From Pantoea sp. GD03673 (lineage in GTDB: Bacteria > Pseudomonadota > Gammaproteobacteria > Enterobacterales > Enterobacteriaceae), in contig NZ_JAOCKJ010000005.1 of NCBI RefSeq assembly GCF_029844725.1, forward strand, positions 394,581 through 458,580: a DNA stretch of 64,000 nucleotides, read 5' to 3'. Position numbers and translations under genes: made by a program. Of the stretch, positions 32,729 to 45,288 are shown in pieces (within the stretch, counting starts at the first letter, position 1; each line of letters opens with the position of its first letter). The notes beneath the pieces were generated by a model. The model ran no database searches, was not told the DNA's origin, and saw only the letters and a list, made by a program, of their open reading frames with translations.

Positions 32729-34495
32729 ATGAGCGGCACAGGCAGAACGCTGAAGTTGAAGAAACCGGAAGATAAAGCCAGCTTTGTAAGCTGGCGTTTT
32801 GCGTTGCTGTGCGGCTGTATTTTACTGGCGCTGGGCGGTTTGCTGTCGCGTGTGGCCTGGCTGCAGGTGATTAATCCCGGCAAGCTGGTCAAAGAGGGCG
32901 ATCTGCGATCGCTGCGTGTTCAGGCTGTGCCGACCTCACGCGGCATGATCAGCGATCGCGCCGGACGCCCGCTGGCAGTCAGTGTACCGGTTAATGCTAT
33001 CTGGGCTGATCCAAAAGAGCTGCATGCGGGTGGCGGCGTCACGCTGGATAGCCGCTGGAAGGCGTTGTCCGATGCACTTTCCATCCCGCTTGATCAACTG
33101 GCTGCCCGCGTGAATGCCAACCCCAAAGGCCGCTTTGTCTATCTGGCGCGTCAGGTCAATCCGGCCATCGGCGACTATGTCAAAAAACTCAAACTTCCCG
33201 GTATTCATCTGCGTGAAGAGTCCCGCCGTTACTATCCTGCCGGGCAGGTCACCTCCCATCTGATTGGCTTTACCAATATCGACGGGCAGGGCATTGAAGG
33301 CATTGAGAAGAGTTTTGATAAGTGGCTGACCGGTGCGCCGGGCGAGCGGACGGTGCGCAAAGATCGTTATGGTCGCGTGATTGAAGATATCTCTTCCGTA
33401 GACAGCCGGGCCGCCCATAACCTGACCCTGAGTATTGATGAACGGTTGCAGGCGCTGGTTTACCGCGAGCTGAATAACGCTGTCGCCTTTAACAAAGCGG
33501 AGTCGGGCACGGCGGTGCTGGTCGATGTGAATACCGGTGAAGTGCTGGCGATGGCCAACAGTCCGGCTTACAACCCGAACAATCTCACCAACACCCCAAA
33601 AGATCTGATGCGTAACCGCGCAATCACCGACATTTTCGAACCGGGTTCTACCGTGAAGCCGATGGTGGTGATGACAGCGCTGCAGCGCGGCGTGGTCAGA
33701 GAAAACAGCGTCCTGAACACCGTGCCGTACCGCGTCAATGGTCATGAGATCAAAGACGTGGCGCGCTACAACGAATTGACCCTGACAGGGGTTTTACAGA
33801 AGTCGAGTAACGTCGGTGTTTCACGTCTGGCGTTAGCGATGCCTTCCTCAGCGCTGGTAGAAACTTACGCGCGCTTTGGACTGGGCAAACCGACCAATTT
33901 GGGGCTGGTCGGGGAAAGCAGTGGCTTATACCCTAAAAAACAACGGTGGTCTGACATAGAGAGGGCCACCTTCTCTTTCGGCTACGGGCTAATGGTAACG
34001 CCGTTACAGTTAGCGCGAGTCTACGCAACGATTGGCAGCTATGGCATTAATCGCCCGCTGTCGATCACCAAAGTGGATCCGCCCGTCGCGGGGCAGCGCG
34101 TTTTCGATGCGTCACTGGTGAAAACCGTGATGCACATGATGGAGAGCGTGGCGCTGCCTGGTGGGGGGGGCGTCAAAGCGGCCATCAAGGGCTATCGCAT
34201 TGCGATAAAAACCGGTACGGCGAAAAAGGTCGGACCGGACGGACGCTACGTCAATAAATACATTGCTTATACCGCAGGCGTTGCGCCTGCCAGTCATCCC
34301 CGATTCGCGCTGGTGGTGGTGATCAACGATCCCCAGGCTGGCAAGTATTACGGTGGTGCGGTTTCTGCACCGGTGTTTGGTGCCATCATGGGTGGCGTAC
34401 TGCGCACCATGAACATCGAGCCGGACGCGTTGCCGACCAATGACAGGAATGAGTTGGTGACTAACAGAAGTGAGGAATCAAGTGACAGATCGTAA
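32729..34495 (+). CDS. ftsI: Septal peptidoglycan transpeptidase FtsI (PBP3)
   Basis: Cross-links peptidoglycan at the division site together with FtsW; a beta-lactam target. The 588 residues equal the E. coli length. A membrane anchor lies at about residues 23-45, the pedestal domain continues to about 230, and the transpeptidase domain follows. Its active-site motifs are STVK (the nucleophile serine at about 307), SSN at about 359-361 and KTG at about 494-496. The 3' end overlaps murE by 14 bases. Confidence 0.97.
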   Translation: MSGTGRTLKLKKPEDKASFVSWRFALLCGCILLALGGLLSRVAWLQVINPGKLVKEGDLRSLRVQAVPTSRGMISDRAGRPLAVSVPVNAIWADPKELHAGGGVTLDSRWKALSDALSIPLDQLAARVNANPKGRFVYLARQVNPAIGDYVKKLKLPGIHLREESRRYYPAGQVTSHLIGFTNIDGQGIEGIEKSFDKWLTGAPGERTVRKDRYGRVIEDISSVDSRAAHNLTLSIDERLQALVYRELNNAVAFNKAESGTAVLVDVNTGEVLAMANSPAYNPNNLTNTPKDLMRNRAITDIFEPGSTVKPMVVMTALQRGVVRENSVLNTVPYRVNGHEIKDVARYNELTLTGVLQKSSNVGVSRLALAMPSSALVETYARFGLGKPTNLGLVGESSGLYPKKQRWSDIERATFSFGYGLMVTPLQLARVYATIGSYGINRPLSITKVDPPVAGQRVFDASLVKTVMHMMESVALPGGGGVKAAIKGYRIAIKTGTAKKVGPDGRYVNKYIAYTAGVAPASHPRFALVVVINDPQAGKYYGGAVSAPVFGAIMGGVLRTMNIEPDALPTNDRNELVTNRSEESSDRS

Positions 34496-35969
34496 CCTGC
34501 GCGACTTACTCGGCCCCTGGGTGCCAGGCGCGCCGGCGCGCCCACTGCGTGACATGACACTGGATAGCCGCATTGCGGCGTCTGGCGATCTGTTTGTCGC
34601 TGTTGCAGGCCACCAGGTTGATGGCCGCCGTTTCATTCCGCAGGCGATTGCGCAGGGCGTCGCTGCGGTCGTGGCCGAAGCTGAAGGTGAAGCGGTCGAC
34701 GGCGAAATCCGTGAAATGCACGGCGTACCGGTTATCTATCTGGCGCAGCTGCCTCAGCGGCTGTCGGCTTTAGCGGGCCGTTTTTATCAGCAACCGGGCG
34801 AAAAGCAGACGCTGATTGGCGTTACCGGCACCAACGGTAAAACCACGACCACCCAGTTGCTGGCGCAGTGGGCGACGCTGCTGGGTGAGACCAGTGCGGT
34901 CATGGGCACCGTCGGCAATGGGCTGGTGGGGCACTTAGCCGCTGCAGAGAATACGACCGGTTCAGCGGTCGACGTTCAGCATATGCTGCACGAACTCGCT
35001 GAAAAAGGGGCGACCCTGACCGCCATGGAAGTCTCGTCACACGGCCTGGTGCAGCATCGCGTCGCGGCTCTGCCGTTTGCTGCGGCCGTCTTCACCAATC
35101 TCAGTCGCGATCACCTCGATTACCACGGTGATATGTCGGGTTATGAGTCAGCCAAATGGCTGCTGTTTTCTGAGCATCAGGTGGGGCAGGCCATTCTTAA
35201 CGCGGATGATGAAGTGGGCCGCCGCTGGCTGGCGCGCTTACCTGATGCGGTTGCCGTTACCATGGAGGATAACCTCCAGCCGGGCTGCCACGGCCGCTGG
35301 CTCAAAGCCGATGCGGTTGAGTATCACGACAACGGCGCACATGTTCGCTTCAGCTCCAGCTGGGGCAACGGTGAAATCGACAGCCCGCTGATGGGTGCCT
35401 TCAACGTCAGCAATCTGCTGCTGGCGCTGGCGACCCTGCTGTCACTCGATTATCCGCTGGCGACGCTGGTAAGCGTTGCACCCCGTTTGCAGCCGGTTAA
35501 CGGGCGAATGGAAGTCTTCAGTGCCGCAGGAAAACCGACGGTCGTGGTGGATTATGCCCATACCCCGGATGCGCTGGAAAAAGCGCTGGAAGCGGCACGT
35601 CTGCACTGCAAAGGCAAGCTCTGGTGCCTGTTTGGCTGCGGTGGCGACCGTGATAAAGGCAAACGCCCGTTGATGGGGGCAATTGCTGAACAGTTTGCCG
35701 ATGTGGTTGTCATTACAGACGACAATCCGCGCAGCGAAGATCCGCAGGCGATCGTCCAGGATATTCTGACCGGTTTGCTGGACCCGGGCCGCGCCCGCGT
35801 CGTGTCCGGCCGGGCGCAAGCGGTCACCAACGCCATTATGCAGGCGCAGCCTGACGATATCGTGCTGGTGGCGGGCAAAGGCCATGAGGATTATCAGATC
35901 ATCGGCAACCGTCGTCTCGACTACTCCGATCGTGCCACGGTTGCGGCACTGCTGGGAGGCGCAGCATGA
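34482..35969 (+). CDS. murE: UDP-MurNAc-L-Ala-D-Glu:meso-diaminopimelate ligase
   Basis: Adds meso-diaminopimelate to the peptidoglycan precursor. I place the start at GTG 34482 ([13 protein letters not shown]), behind GAGGAATCAA, giving exactly 495 residues as in E. coli; the frame also opens at GTG 34470. The ATP-binding loop [13 protein letters not shown] lies at about residues 111-123. DNPR, the meso-DAP specificity motif, occurs in [10 protein letters not shown] at about 412-421. It starts inside the ftsI stop region and overlaps murF by 4 bases. Confidence 0.96.
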   Translation: MTDRNLRDLLGPWVPGAPARPLRDMTLDSRIAASGDLFVAVAGHQVDGRRFIPQAIAQGVAAVVAEAEGEAVDGEIREMHGVPVIYLAQLPQRLSALAGRFYQQPGEKQTLIGVTGTNGKTTTTQLLAQWATLLGETSAVMGTVGNGLVGHLAAAENTTGSAVDVQHMLHELAEKGATLTAMEVSSHGLVQHRVAALPFAAAVFTNLSRDHLDYHGDMSGYESAKWLLFSEHQVGQAILNADDEVGRRWLARLPDAVAVTMEDNLQPGCHGRWLKADAVEYHDNGAHVRFSSSWGNGEIDSPLMGAFNVSNLLLALATLLSLDYPLATLVSVAPRLQPVNGRMEVFSAAGKPTVVVDYAHTPDALEKALEAARLHCKGKLWCLFGCGGDRDKGKRPLMGAIAEQFADVVVITDDNPRSEDPQAIVQDILTGLLDPGRARVVSGRAQAVTNAIMQAQPDDIVLVAGKGHEDYQIIGNRRLDYSDRATVAALLGGAA

Positions 35970-37324
35970 TTCCGGTTTCATTAACAACCCTGGCGAAAAT
36001 CACCGGCGGCACGCTGCACGGCAGCGATTTGACCCTGAATGAGGTGACCACCGATACCCGTAAAGTGACGGCGGGCAGCCTGTTTGTCGCGCTGGCAGGT
36101 GAACGTTTTGATGCCCATGACTTTGCCGGAGATGCCATCGCTAATGGTGCAAAGGCATTGCTGGTAAGTAAGCATTTACCTGTTAATGTGCCGCAGGTGG
36201 TGGTGGAAGATACCCGTGTTGCCTTTGGCCGACTCGGTGCCTGGGTTCGTCAGCAGTCCACAGCCCGCGTAGTGGCGCTGACGGGCTCCTCTGGCAAAAC
36301 CTCGGTTAAAGAGATGACGGCAGCGATTCTGCGTCAGTGCGGCGAAACCCTCTACACGGCAGGCAATCTTAACAACGATTACGGCGTGCCGATGACGCTG
36401 GTACGCCTGACCGCAGAACATCAGTATGCGGTTATCGAGCTGGGTGCTAATCATCAGGGCGAAATCGCCTACACCACCGACCTGGTGAAACCCGAAAGTG
36501 CGCTGGTAAACAATCTGGCTGCAGCGCATCTGGAGGGCTTTGGCTCACTGGCGGGTGTTGCCAAAGCCAAGGGCGAAATTTTCCAGGGCTTACCGGCTGA
36601 CGGCATTGCGATTCTCAATGAGGAGAGCAATGACTGGCCGAACTGGCAGACCGCGTTGCAGGATAAAACCGTGTGGCGTTTCTCACCGCAGGCGGCAGAG
36701 TGTGATTTCTCTGCCCGTGATATCCGCATTGCTCAGGACGGCACCCATTTCGTGATGCAAACGCCGCGTGGCGAAGCAGAGATAATACTGCCGTTGCCGG
36801 GTCGTCATAACATCGCTAACGCCCTGGCGGCGGCGGCACTGGCTCTGTCAGTGGATGCGCCGCTGAGCGCCGTTCAGCAGGGACTGAAAAATCTGCAGTC
36901 GGTGCCTGGTCGCCTGTTCCCGGTTCGCCTCTCTGCGCATCAACTGCTGCTGGATGACAGCTACAACGCTAATGTCGGATCGATGACCGCAGCCGTTCAG
37001 GTTCTGTCAGAGATGCCAGGTTACCAGGTGCTGGTCGCGGGTGATATGGCGGAGCTGGGCGAAGAGACCGAAAAATGCCACCGCGAAATTGGCGAGGCGG
37101 CACGCGGTGCAGGCATTGACCGTGTACTGACCTGCGGGAAATTCAGCCATTTCATCAGTGAAAGTAGCGGAGTTGGCGAACATTTCAGCGATAAGACGGC
37201 GCTGACTGAACGTTTGCGCCAGCTGTTGTCCGAACACTCAGAAATTACCGTGCTGATTAAAGGTTCACGTAGTGCCGCCATGGAGCAGGTAGTACAAAGT
37301 TTACAGGAGAAAGGAACATGTTAG
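35966..37324 (+). CDS. murF: UDP-MurNAc-tripeptide:D-Ala-D-Ala ligase
   Basis: Completes the UDP-MurNAc-pentapeptide by adding D-alanyl-D-alanine. The 452 residues match the E. coli length. ATP-binding motif [13 protein letters not shown] lies at about residues 104-116, and [12 protein letters not shown] at about 133-144. The Mur ligase central-domain motif [16 protein letters not shown] is at about 275-290. The gene overlaps murE by 4 bases and mraY by 7 bases. Confidence 0.97.
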   Translation: MIPVSLTTLAKITGGTLHGSDLTLNEVTTDTRKVTAGSLFVALAGERFDAHDFAGDAIANGAKALLVSKHLPVNVPQVVVEDTRVAFGRLGAWVRQQSTARVVALTGSSGKTSVKEMTAAILRQCGETLYTAGNLNNDYGVPMTLVRLTAEHQYAVIELGANHQGEIAYTTDLVKPESALVNNLAAAHLEGFGSLAGVAKAKGEIFQGLPADGIAILNEESNDWPNWQTALQDKTVWRFSPQAAECDFSARDIRIAQDGTHFVMQTPRGEAEIILPLPGRHNIANALAAAALALSVDAPLSAVQQGLKNLQSVPGRLFPVRLSAHQLLLDDSYNANVGSMTAAVQVLSEMPGYQVLVAGDMAELGEETEKCHREIGEAARGAGIDRVLTCGKFSHFISESSGVGEHFSDKTALTERLRQLLSEHSEITVLIKGSRSAAMEQVVQSLQEKGTC

Positions 37325-38400
37325 TTTGGCTGGCCGAACATCTGGTCGCTTTTTATTCGGGCTTTAACGTCTTTTCCTATCTGACGTTTCGCGCCATTGT
37401 CAGCCTGCTGACCGCATTATTTATCTCGCTCTGGATGGGGCCGCGCCTTATCGCGTGGCTGCAGAAGTTACAGATTGGCCAGGTCGTCCGCAATGACGGC
37501 CCGGAATCGCATTTCAGTAAGCGCGGGACGCCCACCATGGGCGGCATCATGATTCTGACCTCCATTACCATTTCGGTGCTGATGTGGGCGTATCCGTCGA
37601 ATCCGTATGTCTGGTGCGTGCTGTTCGTGTTAGTGGGCTTTGGCATCATCGGCTTTGTCGATGACTACCGCAAAGTGGTGCGCAAAGACACCAAAGGCCT
37701 GATCGCCCGCTGGAAATATTTCTGGATGTCGGTGATTTCGCTGGGCGTGGCGTTCGGGCTTTATGCGGCGGGCAAAGACACCCCTGCAACCCAACTGGTC
37801 GTGCCGTTCTTCAAAGACATCATGCCGCAGTTAGGCCTGTTTTATGTGCTGCTGGCCTACTTTGTGATTGTCGGAACAGGTAACGCGGTCAATCTGACCG
37901 ATGGCCTGGACGGTCTGGCGATTATGCCAACCGTCTTTGTCGCCGCAGGCTTTGCATTGGTTGCCTGGGCAACCGGGAACGTGAAGTTTGCTGAATATCT
38001 TCATATCCCTTATCTGCGTCACGCCGGTGAGCTGGTGATTGTCTGTACCGCCATCGTCGGGGCAGGGCTGGGCTTCCTGTGGTTCAACACCTATCCGGCT
38101 CAGGTCTTTATGGGCGACGTCGGCTCACTGGCTTTAGGCGGCGCGCTGGGAACCATCGCGGTGTTACTGCGTCAGGAATTTTTACTGGTGATCATGGGCG
38201 GCGTGTTTGTGGTTGAAACGCTGTCGGTGATCCTGCAGGTGGGATCGTTCAAGTTGCGCGGCCAGCGTATTTTCCGCATGGCACCGATCCATCACCACTA
38301 TGAACTCAAGGGCTGGCCGGAACCGCGCGTCATTGTGCGTTTCTGGATTATTTCGCTAATGCTGGTGCTGATTGGCCTGGCCACGCTGAAGGTGCGTTAA
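37318..38400 (+). CDS. mraY: Phospho-MurNAc-pentapeptide translocase (lipid I synthase)
   Basis: Integral membrane enzyme that transfers phospho-MurNAc-pentapeptide to undecaprenyl phosphate. The 360 residues equal the E. coli length and show ten hydrophobic segments. Family signatures include the GTPTMGG loop, the catalytic aspartate pair in [17 protein letters not shown] with the metal aspartate, and the C-terminal HHHYELKGW. It overlaps murF by 7 bases and lies 2 bases before murD. Confidence 0.97.
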   Translation: MLVWLAEHLVAFYSGFNVFSYLTFRAIVSLLTALFISLWMGPRLIAWLQKLQIGQVVRNDGPESHFSKRGTPTMGGIMILTSITISVLMWAYPSNPYVWCVLFVLVGFGIIGFVDDYRKVVRKDTKGLIARWKYFWMSVISLGVAFGLYAAGKDTPATQLVVPFFKDIMPQLGLFYVLLAYFVIVGTGNAVNLTDGLDGLAIMPTVFVAAGFALVAWATGNVKFAEYLHIPYLRHAGELVIVCTAIVGAGLGFLWFNTYPAQVFMGDVGSLALGGALGTIAVLLRQEFLLVIMGGVFVVETLSVILQVGSFKLRGQRIFRMAPIHHHYELKGWPEPRVIVRFWIISLMLVLIGLATLKVR

Positions 38401-38402
38401 TC

Positions 38403-39719
38403 ATGGCTGACTATCGGGGTAGAAAAGTTGTCATCATCGGACTGGGCCTGACCGGGCTCTCCTGTGTTGATTTCTTTTTAGCGCAGGGCGTGACGCCTCG
38501 CGTGATGGACACCCGTGTCTCGCCGCCGGGGCTGGATAAATTGCCCGGACAGGTTGAACGCCATCTGGGCGGCATTAATGGCGACTGGTTACTGGCGGCC
38601 GATCTGATTGTCGCCAGCCCTGGCGTCGCGCTGGCGCATCCGATTCTCAGCGAAGCGGTAGACGCCGGGATTGAAATCGTCGGTGACATTGAGCTGTTCT
38701 GCCGCGAGGCGCAGGCACCCATCGTAGCGATTACCGGCTCCAACGGTAAAAGCACCGTGACCACGCTGGTGGGTGAAATGGCGAAAGCCGCAGGCTGGCA
38801 GGTGGGCGTCGGCGGCAATATTGGTCTGCCCGCGCTGAGTCTGCTGCAATCCCCGGCGCAACTTTATGTGCTGGAGCTTTCCAGCTTCCAGCTTGAGACC
38901 ACGCACAGCCTGAAAGCGGCGGCGGCAACCGTGCTTAACGTCACCGAAGATCATATGGATCGCTACCCGCTGGGTATGCAGCAGTATCGTGCGGCCAAGC
39001 TGCGGGTCTATGAGAATGCACAGATCTGCATTGTTAACGCCGATGATGCGCTGACGATGCCGGTTCGTGGTGCAGATAAGCGCTGTGTCAGCTTTGGTAT
39101 CGATTTTGGTGACTACCACCTTAACAAGCAGCAGGGCAGTATCTGGCTGCGGGTGAAAGGCGAGAAGGTGCTGAACACCGCTGAAATGAAGATGGTGGGT
39201 CAGCATAACTACACCAACGCGCTCGCCGCGCTGGCGCTGGCCGACGCGGTGGGCCTGCCACGCGCCTCCAGCCTGGCAGCCTTAACGCACTTTACCGGCC
39301 TGGCGCATCGCTTCCAGCTGGTGCATGAGCATCAGGGCGTGCGCTGGATTAATGACTCCAAAGCCACCAACGTTGGCAGCACCGAAGCGGCGCTGAATGG
39401 CCTGCAGGTGAGCGGAACGCTGTGGCTGCTGCTGGGCGGTGATGGTAAGTCAGCCGATTTTACGCCGCTGACCCCCCGGCTGCAGGGCGACAATGTGCGC
39501 CTTTACTGCTTTGGCCGTGACGGCGATGCGCTGGCCGCGCTGCGTCCTGACATCGCTGTGCGCACGGAGACCCTGCGACAGGCGATGGAGCAGATCGCGC
39601 CGCAGGTCAAAGCCGGCGATATGGTTCTGCTGTCGCCCGCCTGTGCCAGCCTTGATCAGTTCCGTAACTTTGAGCAGCGCGGCGAGCAGTTTGCGCAACT
39701 GGCGAAGGAGCTGAGCTGA
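38403..39719 (+). CDS. murD: UDP-MurNAc-L-Ala:D-glutamate ligase
   Basis: Adds D-glutamate to the precursor in the cytoplasm. The 438-residue protein equals the E. coli length. The N-terminal Rossmann-like UDP-binding region has [15 protein letters not shown] at about 11-25. The ATP loop [14 protein letters not shown] is at about 108-121. [17 protein letters not shown] lies in the C-terminal domain. Its stop codon overlaps the first base of the ftsW start, so translation is coupled. Confidence 0.97.
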   Translation: MADYRGRKVVIIGLGLTGLSCVDFFLAQGVTPRVMDTRVSPPGLDKLPGQVERHLGGINGDWLLAADLIVASPGVALAHPILSEAVDAGIEIVGDIELFCREAQAPIVAITGSNGKSTVTTLVGEMAKAAGWQVGVGGNIGLPALSLLQSPAQLYVLELSSFQLETTHSLKAAAATVLNVTEDHMDRYPLGMQQYRAAKLRVYENAQICIVNADDALTMPVRGADKRCVSFGIDFGDYHLNKQQGSIWLRVKGEKVLNTAEMKMVGQHNYTNALAALALADAVGLPRASSLAALTHFTGLAHRFQLVHEHQGVRWINDSKATNVGSTEAALNGLQVSGTLWLLLGGDGKSADFTPLTPRLQGDNVRLYCFGRDGDALAALRPDIAVRTETLRQAMEQIAPQVKAGDMVLLSPACASLDQFRNFEQRGEQFAQLAKELS

Positions 39720-40933
39720 TGCGTATTCCTGGCGCCGGACTGGCGGGTTATTTCTCAGGACGCCTGAAAGACTGGGTCATGGGCGCACGCGAAAGCGATG
39801 ACACCTCGCTGGTGCTCTATGACCGCACCCTGTTATGGCTGACGCTGGGCCTGGCGGTGATTGGTTTTGTGATGGTGACCTCGGCGTCTATGCCGGTGGG
39901 GCAGCGTCTGAATGACGACCTCTTTTATTTCGCCAAGCGTGACGCTTTCTACATCGCGCTGGCGCTGGGTATGGCACTGGTCACGCTGCGGGTGCCGATG
40001 GATTTCTGGCAGCGCTACAGCAACGTGATGCTGATGGTCACGGTTGCGATGCTGCTGATTGTTCTGGTGGTCGGCAGCTCGGTTAACGGTGCATCGCGCT
40101 GGATCGCGCTGGGACCGCTGCGTATCCAGCCTGCGGAGCTGTCAAAGCTCTCCCTGTTCTGCTATCTCGCCAGCTACCTGGTGCGCAAAGTGGAAGAGGT
40201 GCGCAACAACTTCTGGGGCTTCTGTAAGCCAATGGGCGTCATGGTTGTGCTGGCGGTATTACTGCTGGCTCAGCCGGACCTCGGCACGGTGGTCGTGCTG
40301 TTTGTGACCACGCTGGCGATGCTGTTCCTGGCGGGTGCCAAGCTGTGGCAGTTCATGGCCATCATCGGCTCCGGCATTTTTGCGGTGATTCTGCTGATCA
40401 TTGCTGAACCTTATCGTATGCGCCGTGTGACGTCGTTCTGGAACCCGTGGGAAGATCCGTTTGGTAGCGGCTACCAGCTGACGCAGTCTCTGATGGCATT
40501 TGGTCGCGGAGAATTCTGGGGGCAGGGGCTCGGTAACTCGGTGCAAAAGCTGGAATATCTGCCGGAAGCGCATACCGACTTTATTTTCGCCATCATCGGG
40601 GAAGAACTCGGCTACGTCGGTGTGGTATTGGCACTTTTAATGGTATTCTTCGTCGCTTTTCGTGCGATGTCGATTGGCCGTCGTGCTCTGGAACTGGATC
40701 AGCGTTTTTCCGGCTTTTTAGCCTGTTCAATCGGTGTCTGGTTCAGCTTCCAGGCGCTGGTTAACGTCGGGGCGGCAGCCGGTATGTTACCGACCAAAGG
40801 CCTGACCTTACCGCTGATCAGTTACGGTGGTTCGAGTCTGATCATTATGTCGACCGCCATCGTCTTTTTGTTACGCATAGATTATGAAACGCGCCTGGCG
40901 AAAGCGCAGGCGTTTACCCGAGGTGGTCGATGA
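39719..40933 (+). CDS. ftsW: Septal peptidoglycan glycosyltransferase FtsW
   Basis: SEDS-family polymerase that works with FtsI at the septum. The 404 residues (E. coli 414) start [14 protein letters not shown] and show about ten membrane segments. Characteristic sequences are [26 protein letters not shown] with the catalytic aspartate in the loop, and the C-terminal [13 protein letters not shown]. It overlaps murD by 1 base and murG by 4 bases. Confidence 0.96.
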   Translation: MRIPGAGLAGYFSGRLKDWVMGARESDDTSLVLYDRTLLWLTLGLAVIGFVMVTSASMPVGQRLNDDLFYFAKRDAFYIALALGMALVTLRVPMDFWQRYSNVMLMVTVAMLLIVLVVGSSVNGASRWIALGPLRIQPAELSKLSLFCYLASYLVRKVEEVRNNFWGFCKPMGVMVVLAVLLLAQPDLGTVVVLFVTTLAMLFLAGAKLWQFMAIIGSGIFAVILLIIAEPYRMRRVTSFWNPWEDPFGSGYQLTQSLMAFGRGEFWGQGLGNSVQKLEYLPEAHTDFIFAIIGEELGYVGVVLALLMVFFVAFRAMSIGRRALELDQRFSGFLACSIGVWFSFQALVNVGAAAGMLPTKGLTLPLISYGGSSLIIMSTAIVFLLRIDYETRLAKAQAFTRGGR

Positions 40934-41988
40934 GCGGTAAGCGATTGATGGTGATGGCAGGCGGAACCGGCGGACATGTGTTTCCCGGTCTGGCTGTCGC
41001 CCATCATCTGATGGAACAGGGCTGGCAGGTTCGCTGGTTAGGCACCGCCGACCGTATGGAAGCCGATCTGGTGCCGAAGCATGGCATCGACATCGACTTC
41101 ATCCGCATCAGCGGATTACGGGGGAAAGGCATGAAAGCGTTGCTGCTGGCACCGCTGCGTATCTTTACTGCATGGCGTCAGGCGCGCCGCATCATGAAAG
41201 CCTGGCAGCCGGATGTCGTGCTGGGTATGGGCGGCTACGTTTCAGGGCCAGGCGGCTTAGCGGCCTGGAGCTGCGGTATTCCGGTGGTGCTGCATGAGCA
41301 GAACGGGATTGCCGGGCTGACCAACAAATGGCTGGCGAAAATCGCCACAAAAGTATTGCAGGCGTTTCCGGGCGCATTTCCTGCCGCTGACGTGGTGGGG
41401 AACCCGGTTCGCACCGACGTGCTGGCGCTGCCTTTGCCCGCGCAACGTCTGATGGATCGTCATGGCCCGATCCGGGTGCTGGTGATTGGCGGAAGTCAGG
41501 GGGCGCGAATCCTGAACCAGACGCTGCCGCAGGTAGCGGCGCTGGTGGGTGATGAGATCACCCTGTGGCATCAGACCGGTAAAGGCGCGTTGCAGGAAAC
41601 AGAGAAAGCGTATCAGCAGGTCGGTCAGACGCAGCATAAGGTGACCGAGTTTATTGATGATATGGCTGCTGCTTACGCCTGGGCTGATGTGGTGGTGTGC
41701 CGCTCCGGTGCGTTAACCGTGAGCGAAGTGGCTGCCGCCGGTTTACCGGCGATTTTCGTGCCGTTTCAGCACAAAGATCGCCAGCAGTACTGGAATGCGC
41801 TGCCGCTGGAAAAAGCGGGCGCGGCCAGAATTTTTGAGCAGCCGCAATTTACTGCGGAGGCTGTAGCGGATCAGCTACGCCACTGGGATCGCGCAACACT
41901 GATGACGATGGCTGAGCAGGCCCGTCAGGTGGCGATCCCCGATGCGACTGAACGGGTCGCTCAGGAAGTGGCTCGCGCCGCAAAGTAA
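40930..41988 (+). CDS. murG: UDP-GlcNAc:undecaprenyl-pyrophosphoryl-MurNAc-pentapeptide transferase
   Basis: Peripheral membrane GT28 glycosyltransferase that makes lipid II from lipid I. The 352 residues (E. coli 355) contain the N-terminal [14 protein letters not shown] at about 12-25, and [15 protein letters not shown] and [12 protein letters not shown] in the first domain. The second domain has [13 protein letters not shown] and the UDP-GlcNAc-binding [15 protein letters not shown]. It overlaps ftsW by 4 bases. A 70-base gap to murC contains a perfect inverted repeat. Confidence 0.97.
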   Translation: MSGKRLMVMAGGTGGHVFPGLAVAHHLMEQGWQVRWLGTADRMEADLVPKHGIDIDFIRISGLRGKGMKALLLAPLRIFTAWRQARRIMKAWQPDVVLGMGGYVSGPGGLAAWSCGIPVVLHEQNGIAGLTNKWLAKIATKVLQAFPGAFPAADVVGNPVRTDVLALPLPAQRLMDRHGPIRVLVIGGSQGARILNQTLPQVAALVGDEITLWHQTGKGALQETEKAYQQVGQTQHKVTEFIDDMAAAYAWADVVVCRSGALTVSEVAAAGLPAIFVPFQHKDRQQYWNALPLEKAGAARIFEQPQFTAEAVADQLRHWDRATLMTMAEQARQVAIPDATERVAQEVARAAK

Positions 41989-42012
41989 TCATTCCGGTCA
42001 GCGTGTCTGACC

Positions 42013-42031
42013 TGTACCCGGAGCGGGTACA
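42013..42031 (+). repeat. Perfect hairpin between murG and murC
   Basis: TGTACCCG (42013-42020) pairs perfectly with CGGGTACA (42024-42031) around GAG. It begins 24 bases after the murG stop and ends 27 bases before the murC ATG. No T-run follows, so it is unlikely to be an intrinsic terminator. It could be an RNA-processing or stabilising stem, or a protein-binding site. Confidence 0.75.
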
Positions 42032-42058
42032 AACTGAAAGAGCAGGTAACAGAGAGCG

Positions 42059-43537
42059 ATGAATACACAACAATTGGCAAAACTGCGTTCTATCGTGCCC
42101 GAGATGCGTCGCGTCCGGCACATCCACTTTGTCGGCATCGGTGGTGCTGGCATGGGCGGTATTGCCGAAGTGTTAGCAAATGAAGGCTACCATATCAGCG
42201 GTTCAGATCTGGCCCCTAACCCGGTGACACAGAACCTGATTGCGCTGGGTGCCACCATTTATTTTAACCATCGCCCCGAAAACGTAACCGATGCCAGCGT
42301 CGTGGTGGTTTCCAGCGCCGTGGCGCAGGACAACCCTGAACTGGTGGCGGCGCGTGAGCAGCGTATCCCGGTGATCCGTCGTGCGGAGATGCTGGCTGAA
42401 CTGATGCGTTTCCGTCACGGCATCGCCGTCGCGGGCACCCATGGCAAAACCACCACCACGGCGATGGTGTCGAGTATTTATGCGGAAGCGGGCCTTGACC
42501 CGACCTTCGTGAACGGTGGGCTGGTCAAAGCAGCAGGCACCCATGCGCGTCTGGGGAACAGCCGGTATCTGATTGCTGAAGCGGACGAGAGCGATGCGTC
42601 GTTTCTGCATCTGCAGCCGATGGTGGCGATTGTGACCAACATCGAAGCTGACCATATGGACACTTATCAGGGCGATTTTGAGAACCTGAAGCAGACGTTT
42701 ATTAACTTCCTGCACAATCTGCCGTTTTACGGCCGTGCGGTGATGTGTGTGGATGATGCGGTTATCCGTGATCTGATCCCACGCGTGGGCCGTCATATCA
42801 CCACTTACGGTTTCAGTGATGATGCTGATCTGCGCATCGAAAATTACGAGCAGAGTGGCGCGCAGGGGCACTTTACGCTGATCCGTCAGGACAAAGCACC
42901 GCTGCAGATTACGCTGAACGCACCGGGTCGTCACAACGCCCTGAATGCGGCAGCGGCCGTCGCCGTCGCCAGTGAAGAGGGCATTGAAGACAATGCCATT
43001 CTGGCGGCGCTGGAGAGTTTCCAGGGGACAGGCCGTCGCTTTGATCTGCTGGGTGAATTCCCGACAGAGCCGGTCAATGGACAGCCGGGCAGCGCGATGC
43101 TGGTGGATGATTACGGTCATCACCCCACCGAAGTAGATGCGACCATCAAAGCCGCTCGCGCAGGCTGGCCGGATAAAAAACTGGTGATGGTGTTTCAGCC
43201 GCACCGTTACAGCCGCACCCGCGATCTGTTTGATGATTTCGCCAACGTGCTGTCACATGTCGATGTCTTGCTGATGCTGGATGTCTACTCCGCCGGTGAG
43301 ACTGCGATTCCGGGTGCCGACAGCCGTTCGCTGTGCCGTGCGATCCGCAATCGGGGCAAGGTTGATCCGATTCTGGTGCCGGAACATGACGCGCTGCCGG
43401 AGATGCTGGCACCGCTGCTGTCAGGCAACGATCTGATTCTGGTGCAGGGTGCCGGTAACGTCGGCAAGGTCGCCCGCAAGCTGGCTGACATCCGGCTTCA
43501 GCCGGAACGCAAAGCGGAGGATCGTCATGGCGGATAA
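42059..43537 (+). CDS. murC: UDP-N-acetylmuramate:L-alanine ligase
   Basis: Attaches the first amino acid, L-alanine, to UDP-MurNAc. The 492 residues (E. coli 491) have the N-terminal [16 protein letters not shown] at about 23-38 and the ATP loop [12 protein letters not shown] at about 123-134. [15 protein letters not shown] is in the central domain, and [10 protein letters not shown] and FQPHRYSRT in the C-terminal domain. It overlaps ddlB by 11 bases. Confidence 0.97.
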   Translation: MNTQQLAKLRSIVPEMRRVRHIHFVGIGGAGMGGIAEVLANEGYHISGSDLAPNPVTQNLIALGATIYFNHRPENVTDASVVVVSSAVAQDNPELVAAREQRIPVIRRAEMLAELMRFRHGIAVAGTHGKTTTTAMVSSIYAEAGLDPTFVNGGLVKAAGTHARLGNSRYLIAEADESDASFLHLQPMVAIVTNIEADHMDTYQGDFENLKQTFINFLHNLPFYGRAVMCVDDAVIRDLIPRVGRHITTYGFSDDADLRIENYEQSGAQGHFTLIRQDKAPLQITLNAPGRHNALNAAAAVAVASEEGIEDNAILAALESFQGTGRRFDLLGEFPTEPVNGQPGSAMLVDDYGHHPTEVDATIKAARAGWPDKKLVMVFQPHRYSRTRDLFDDFANVLSHVDVLLMLDVYSAGETAIPGADSRSLCRAIRNRGKVDPILVPEHDALPEMLAPLLSGNDLILVQGAGNVGKVARKLADIRLQPERKAEDRHGG

Positions 43538-44447
43538 AGTAGCCGTTTTAATGGGCGGGACTTCAGCTGAGCGTGAGGTTTCACTGAACTCGGGTCAGGC
43601 CGTTGTCGCTGGCCTGCGGGAAATGGGCATTGATGCGCATGGCATTGATACCCGCGACGTTTCCGTACTGACGCTGAAAGAGCAGGGCTTCACCAAAGCC
43701 TTTATCGCGTTGCATGGCCGGGGCGGAGAAGACGGCACGATGCAGGCGGTGCTGGAGTTTCTGACGCTGCCTTACACCGGCAGCGGCGTGATGGCATCGG
43801 CTGTGACCATGGATAAGCTGCGCACCAAACTGCTGTGGCAGGGGCGCGGATTACCGTCAGGAAAATTTGTGTGGCTGACGCGTCAGCAGTTCGATGCCGG
43901 ACTGGATGCAGAGAATAATGCGGCGATTGCAGCACTGGGTCTGCCACTGTTTGTTAAGCCAGCCTGTGAAGGTTCCAGCGTCGGTATCAGCCGGGTTAAC
44001 GATCTGAACGCGCTGCCTGCCGCACTGGAAATGGCGTTTAAGCACGACAATGACGTACTGGTCGAGGCGTTTCTCAGTGGCGCGGAGTACACCGTCGCGA
44101 TTGTGGGCGATCGTATTCTGCCCTCAATCGAAATAAAGAGCGCCAGTGAGTTCTATGACTATGAAGCCAAATATATTTCTGACGATACTCAGTACGTCTG
44201 TCCGGCTGCTTTAAGCGCTGAACGTGAAGCTGAATTACAGCAGCTGGTGCTGGCGGCCTGGCGTGCGCTGGGCTGTCGCGGCTGGGGACGGGTTGATGTG
44301 ATGACGGATGGGGCAGGGAATTTCCAGCTACTGGAAGCCAATACCTCACCGGGCATGACCAGCCACAGTCTGGTGCCGATGGCAGCGAAACAGGCGGGCA
44401 TGAGTTTCCCGCAGCTGGTTGCTCATATTCTGGAGCAGGCCGACTGA
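43527..44447 (+). CDS. ddlB: D-alanine:D-alanine ligase B
   Basis: ATP-grasp enzyme making D-alanyl-D-alanine for MurF. I use ATG 43527 ([20 protein letters not shown]) behind GGAGGATCGTC, giving 306 residues, the E. coli DdlB length; the frame is open further back within murC. Motifs include [45 protein letters not shown] in the ATP-grasp region, and [19 protein letters not shown] near the C-terminus. One base separates its stop from the ftsQ ATG. Confidence 0.96.
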   Translation: MADKVAVLMGGTSAEREVSLNSGQAVVAGLREMGIDAHGIDTRDVSVLTLKEQGFTKAFIALHGRGGEDGTMQAVLEFLTLPYTGSGVMASAVTMDKLRTKLLWQGRGLPSGKFVWLTRQQFDAGLDAENNAAIAALGLPLFVKPACEGSSVGISRVNDLNALPAALEMAFKHDNDVLVEAFLSGAEYTVAIVGDRILPSIEIKSASEFYDYEAKYISDDTQYVCPAALSAEREAELQQLVLAAWRALGCRGWGRVDVMTDGAGNFQLLEANTSPGMTSHSLVPMAAKQAGMSFPQLVAHILEQAD

Positions 44448-44448
44448 T

Positions 44449-45288
44449 ATGTCACAGGCGGCGATGAGAGTTCGAAACCGTGAACCGCAGGAGCGTATTC
44501 GCACCGGGCGCAGTAACGGTGCCCGACTGTTCGGCATTGTTTTTCTGCTGATCGTCATCGGGATTATGGTTGCTGGCGGACTGGTGGTGCTGAAGTGGAT
44601 GAACGATGCGTCCCGTCTGCCCTTGTCAAAACTGGTGGTGACGGGGCAGACGCACTACACCACCCACGACGATATCCGTCAGGCAATTTTGTCGCTGGGT
44701 CCGCCTGGCACGTTTATGTCTCAGGATGTGGACATTTTGCAGCAGCAGATTGAGCGGCTGCCGTGGATTAAGCAGGTCAGTGTGCGTAAGCAGTGGCCAG
44801 ACGAACTGAAGATCCATCTGGTTGAGTACACGCCGGTGGCGCGCTGGAACGATTTGCATATGGTGGATGCTGAAGGTGTCTCCTTCAGCGTACCTGCCAG
44901 TCATGCCGGCAAAGAGACAATGCCGATGCTGTATGGGCCGGAAGGGAGTGAGAAAGAGGTCCTGGCGGGCTACCACAGCATGGATGATGTGCTGAAGGCC
45001 CGGAAGTTTACTCTGAAGGTGGCGTCGATGACGGCCCGGCGTTCATGGCAGCTGGTGACCAGCGATGATGTACGTATCGAGCTGGGACGCAGCGACACCA
45101 TGAAACGACTGAATCGCTTTATTGAGCTCTACCCGGTGCTGCAACAGCAAGGTCAGAACGAGAGCAAACGTATCAGCTACGTGGATTTGCGATACGACTC
45201 TGGCGCTTCTGTTGGCTGGACACCGGTCGTGATGGAGCCACAGGACAGTAATCAGCAACAGAACCAGGCACAGGCTAAACAACAATGA
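44449..45288 (+). CDS. ftsQ: Cell division protein FtsQ
   Basis: Bitopic inner-membrane protein of the FtsQLB divisome complex. I use ATG 44449 ([10 protein letters not shown]), giving 279 residues (E. coli 276). A cytoplasmic tail of about 25 residues precedes a membrane span at about 26-48. A POTRA domain follows at about 58-127, including [14 protein letters not shown], and the beta domain contains [20 protein letters not shown]. The C-terminus is glutamine-rich. Its stop overlaps the ftsA ATG by 4 bases. Confidence 0.95.
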   Translation: MSQAAMRVRNREPQERIRTGRSNGARLFGIVFLLIVIGIMVAGGLVVLKWMNDASRLPLSKLVVTGQTHYTTHDDIRQAILSLGPPGTFMSQDVDILQQQIERLPWIKQVSVRKQWPDELKIHLVEYTPVARWNDLHMVDAEGVSFSVPASHAGKETMPMLYGPEGSEKEVLAGYHSMDDVLKARKFTLKVASMTARRSWQLVTSDDVRIELGRSDTMKRLNRFIELYPVLQQQGQNESKRISYVDLRYDSGASVGWTPVVMEPQDSNQQQNQAQAKQQ

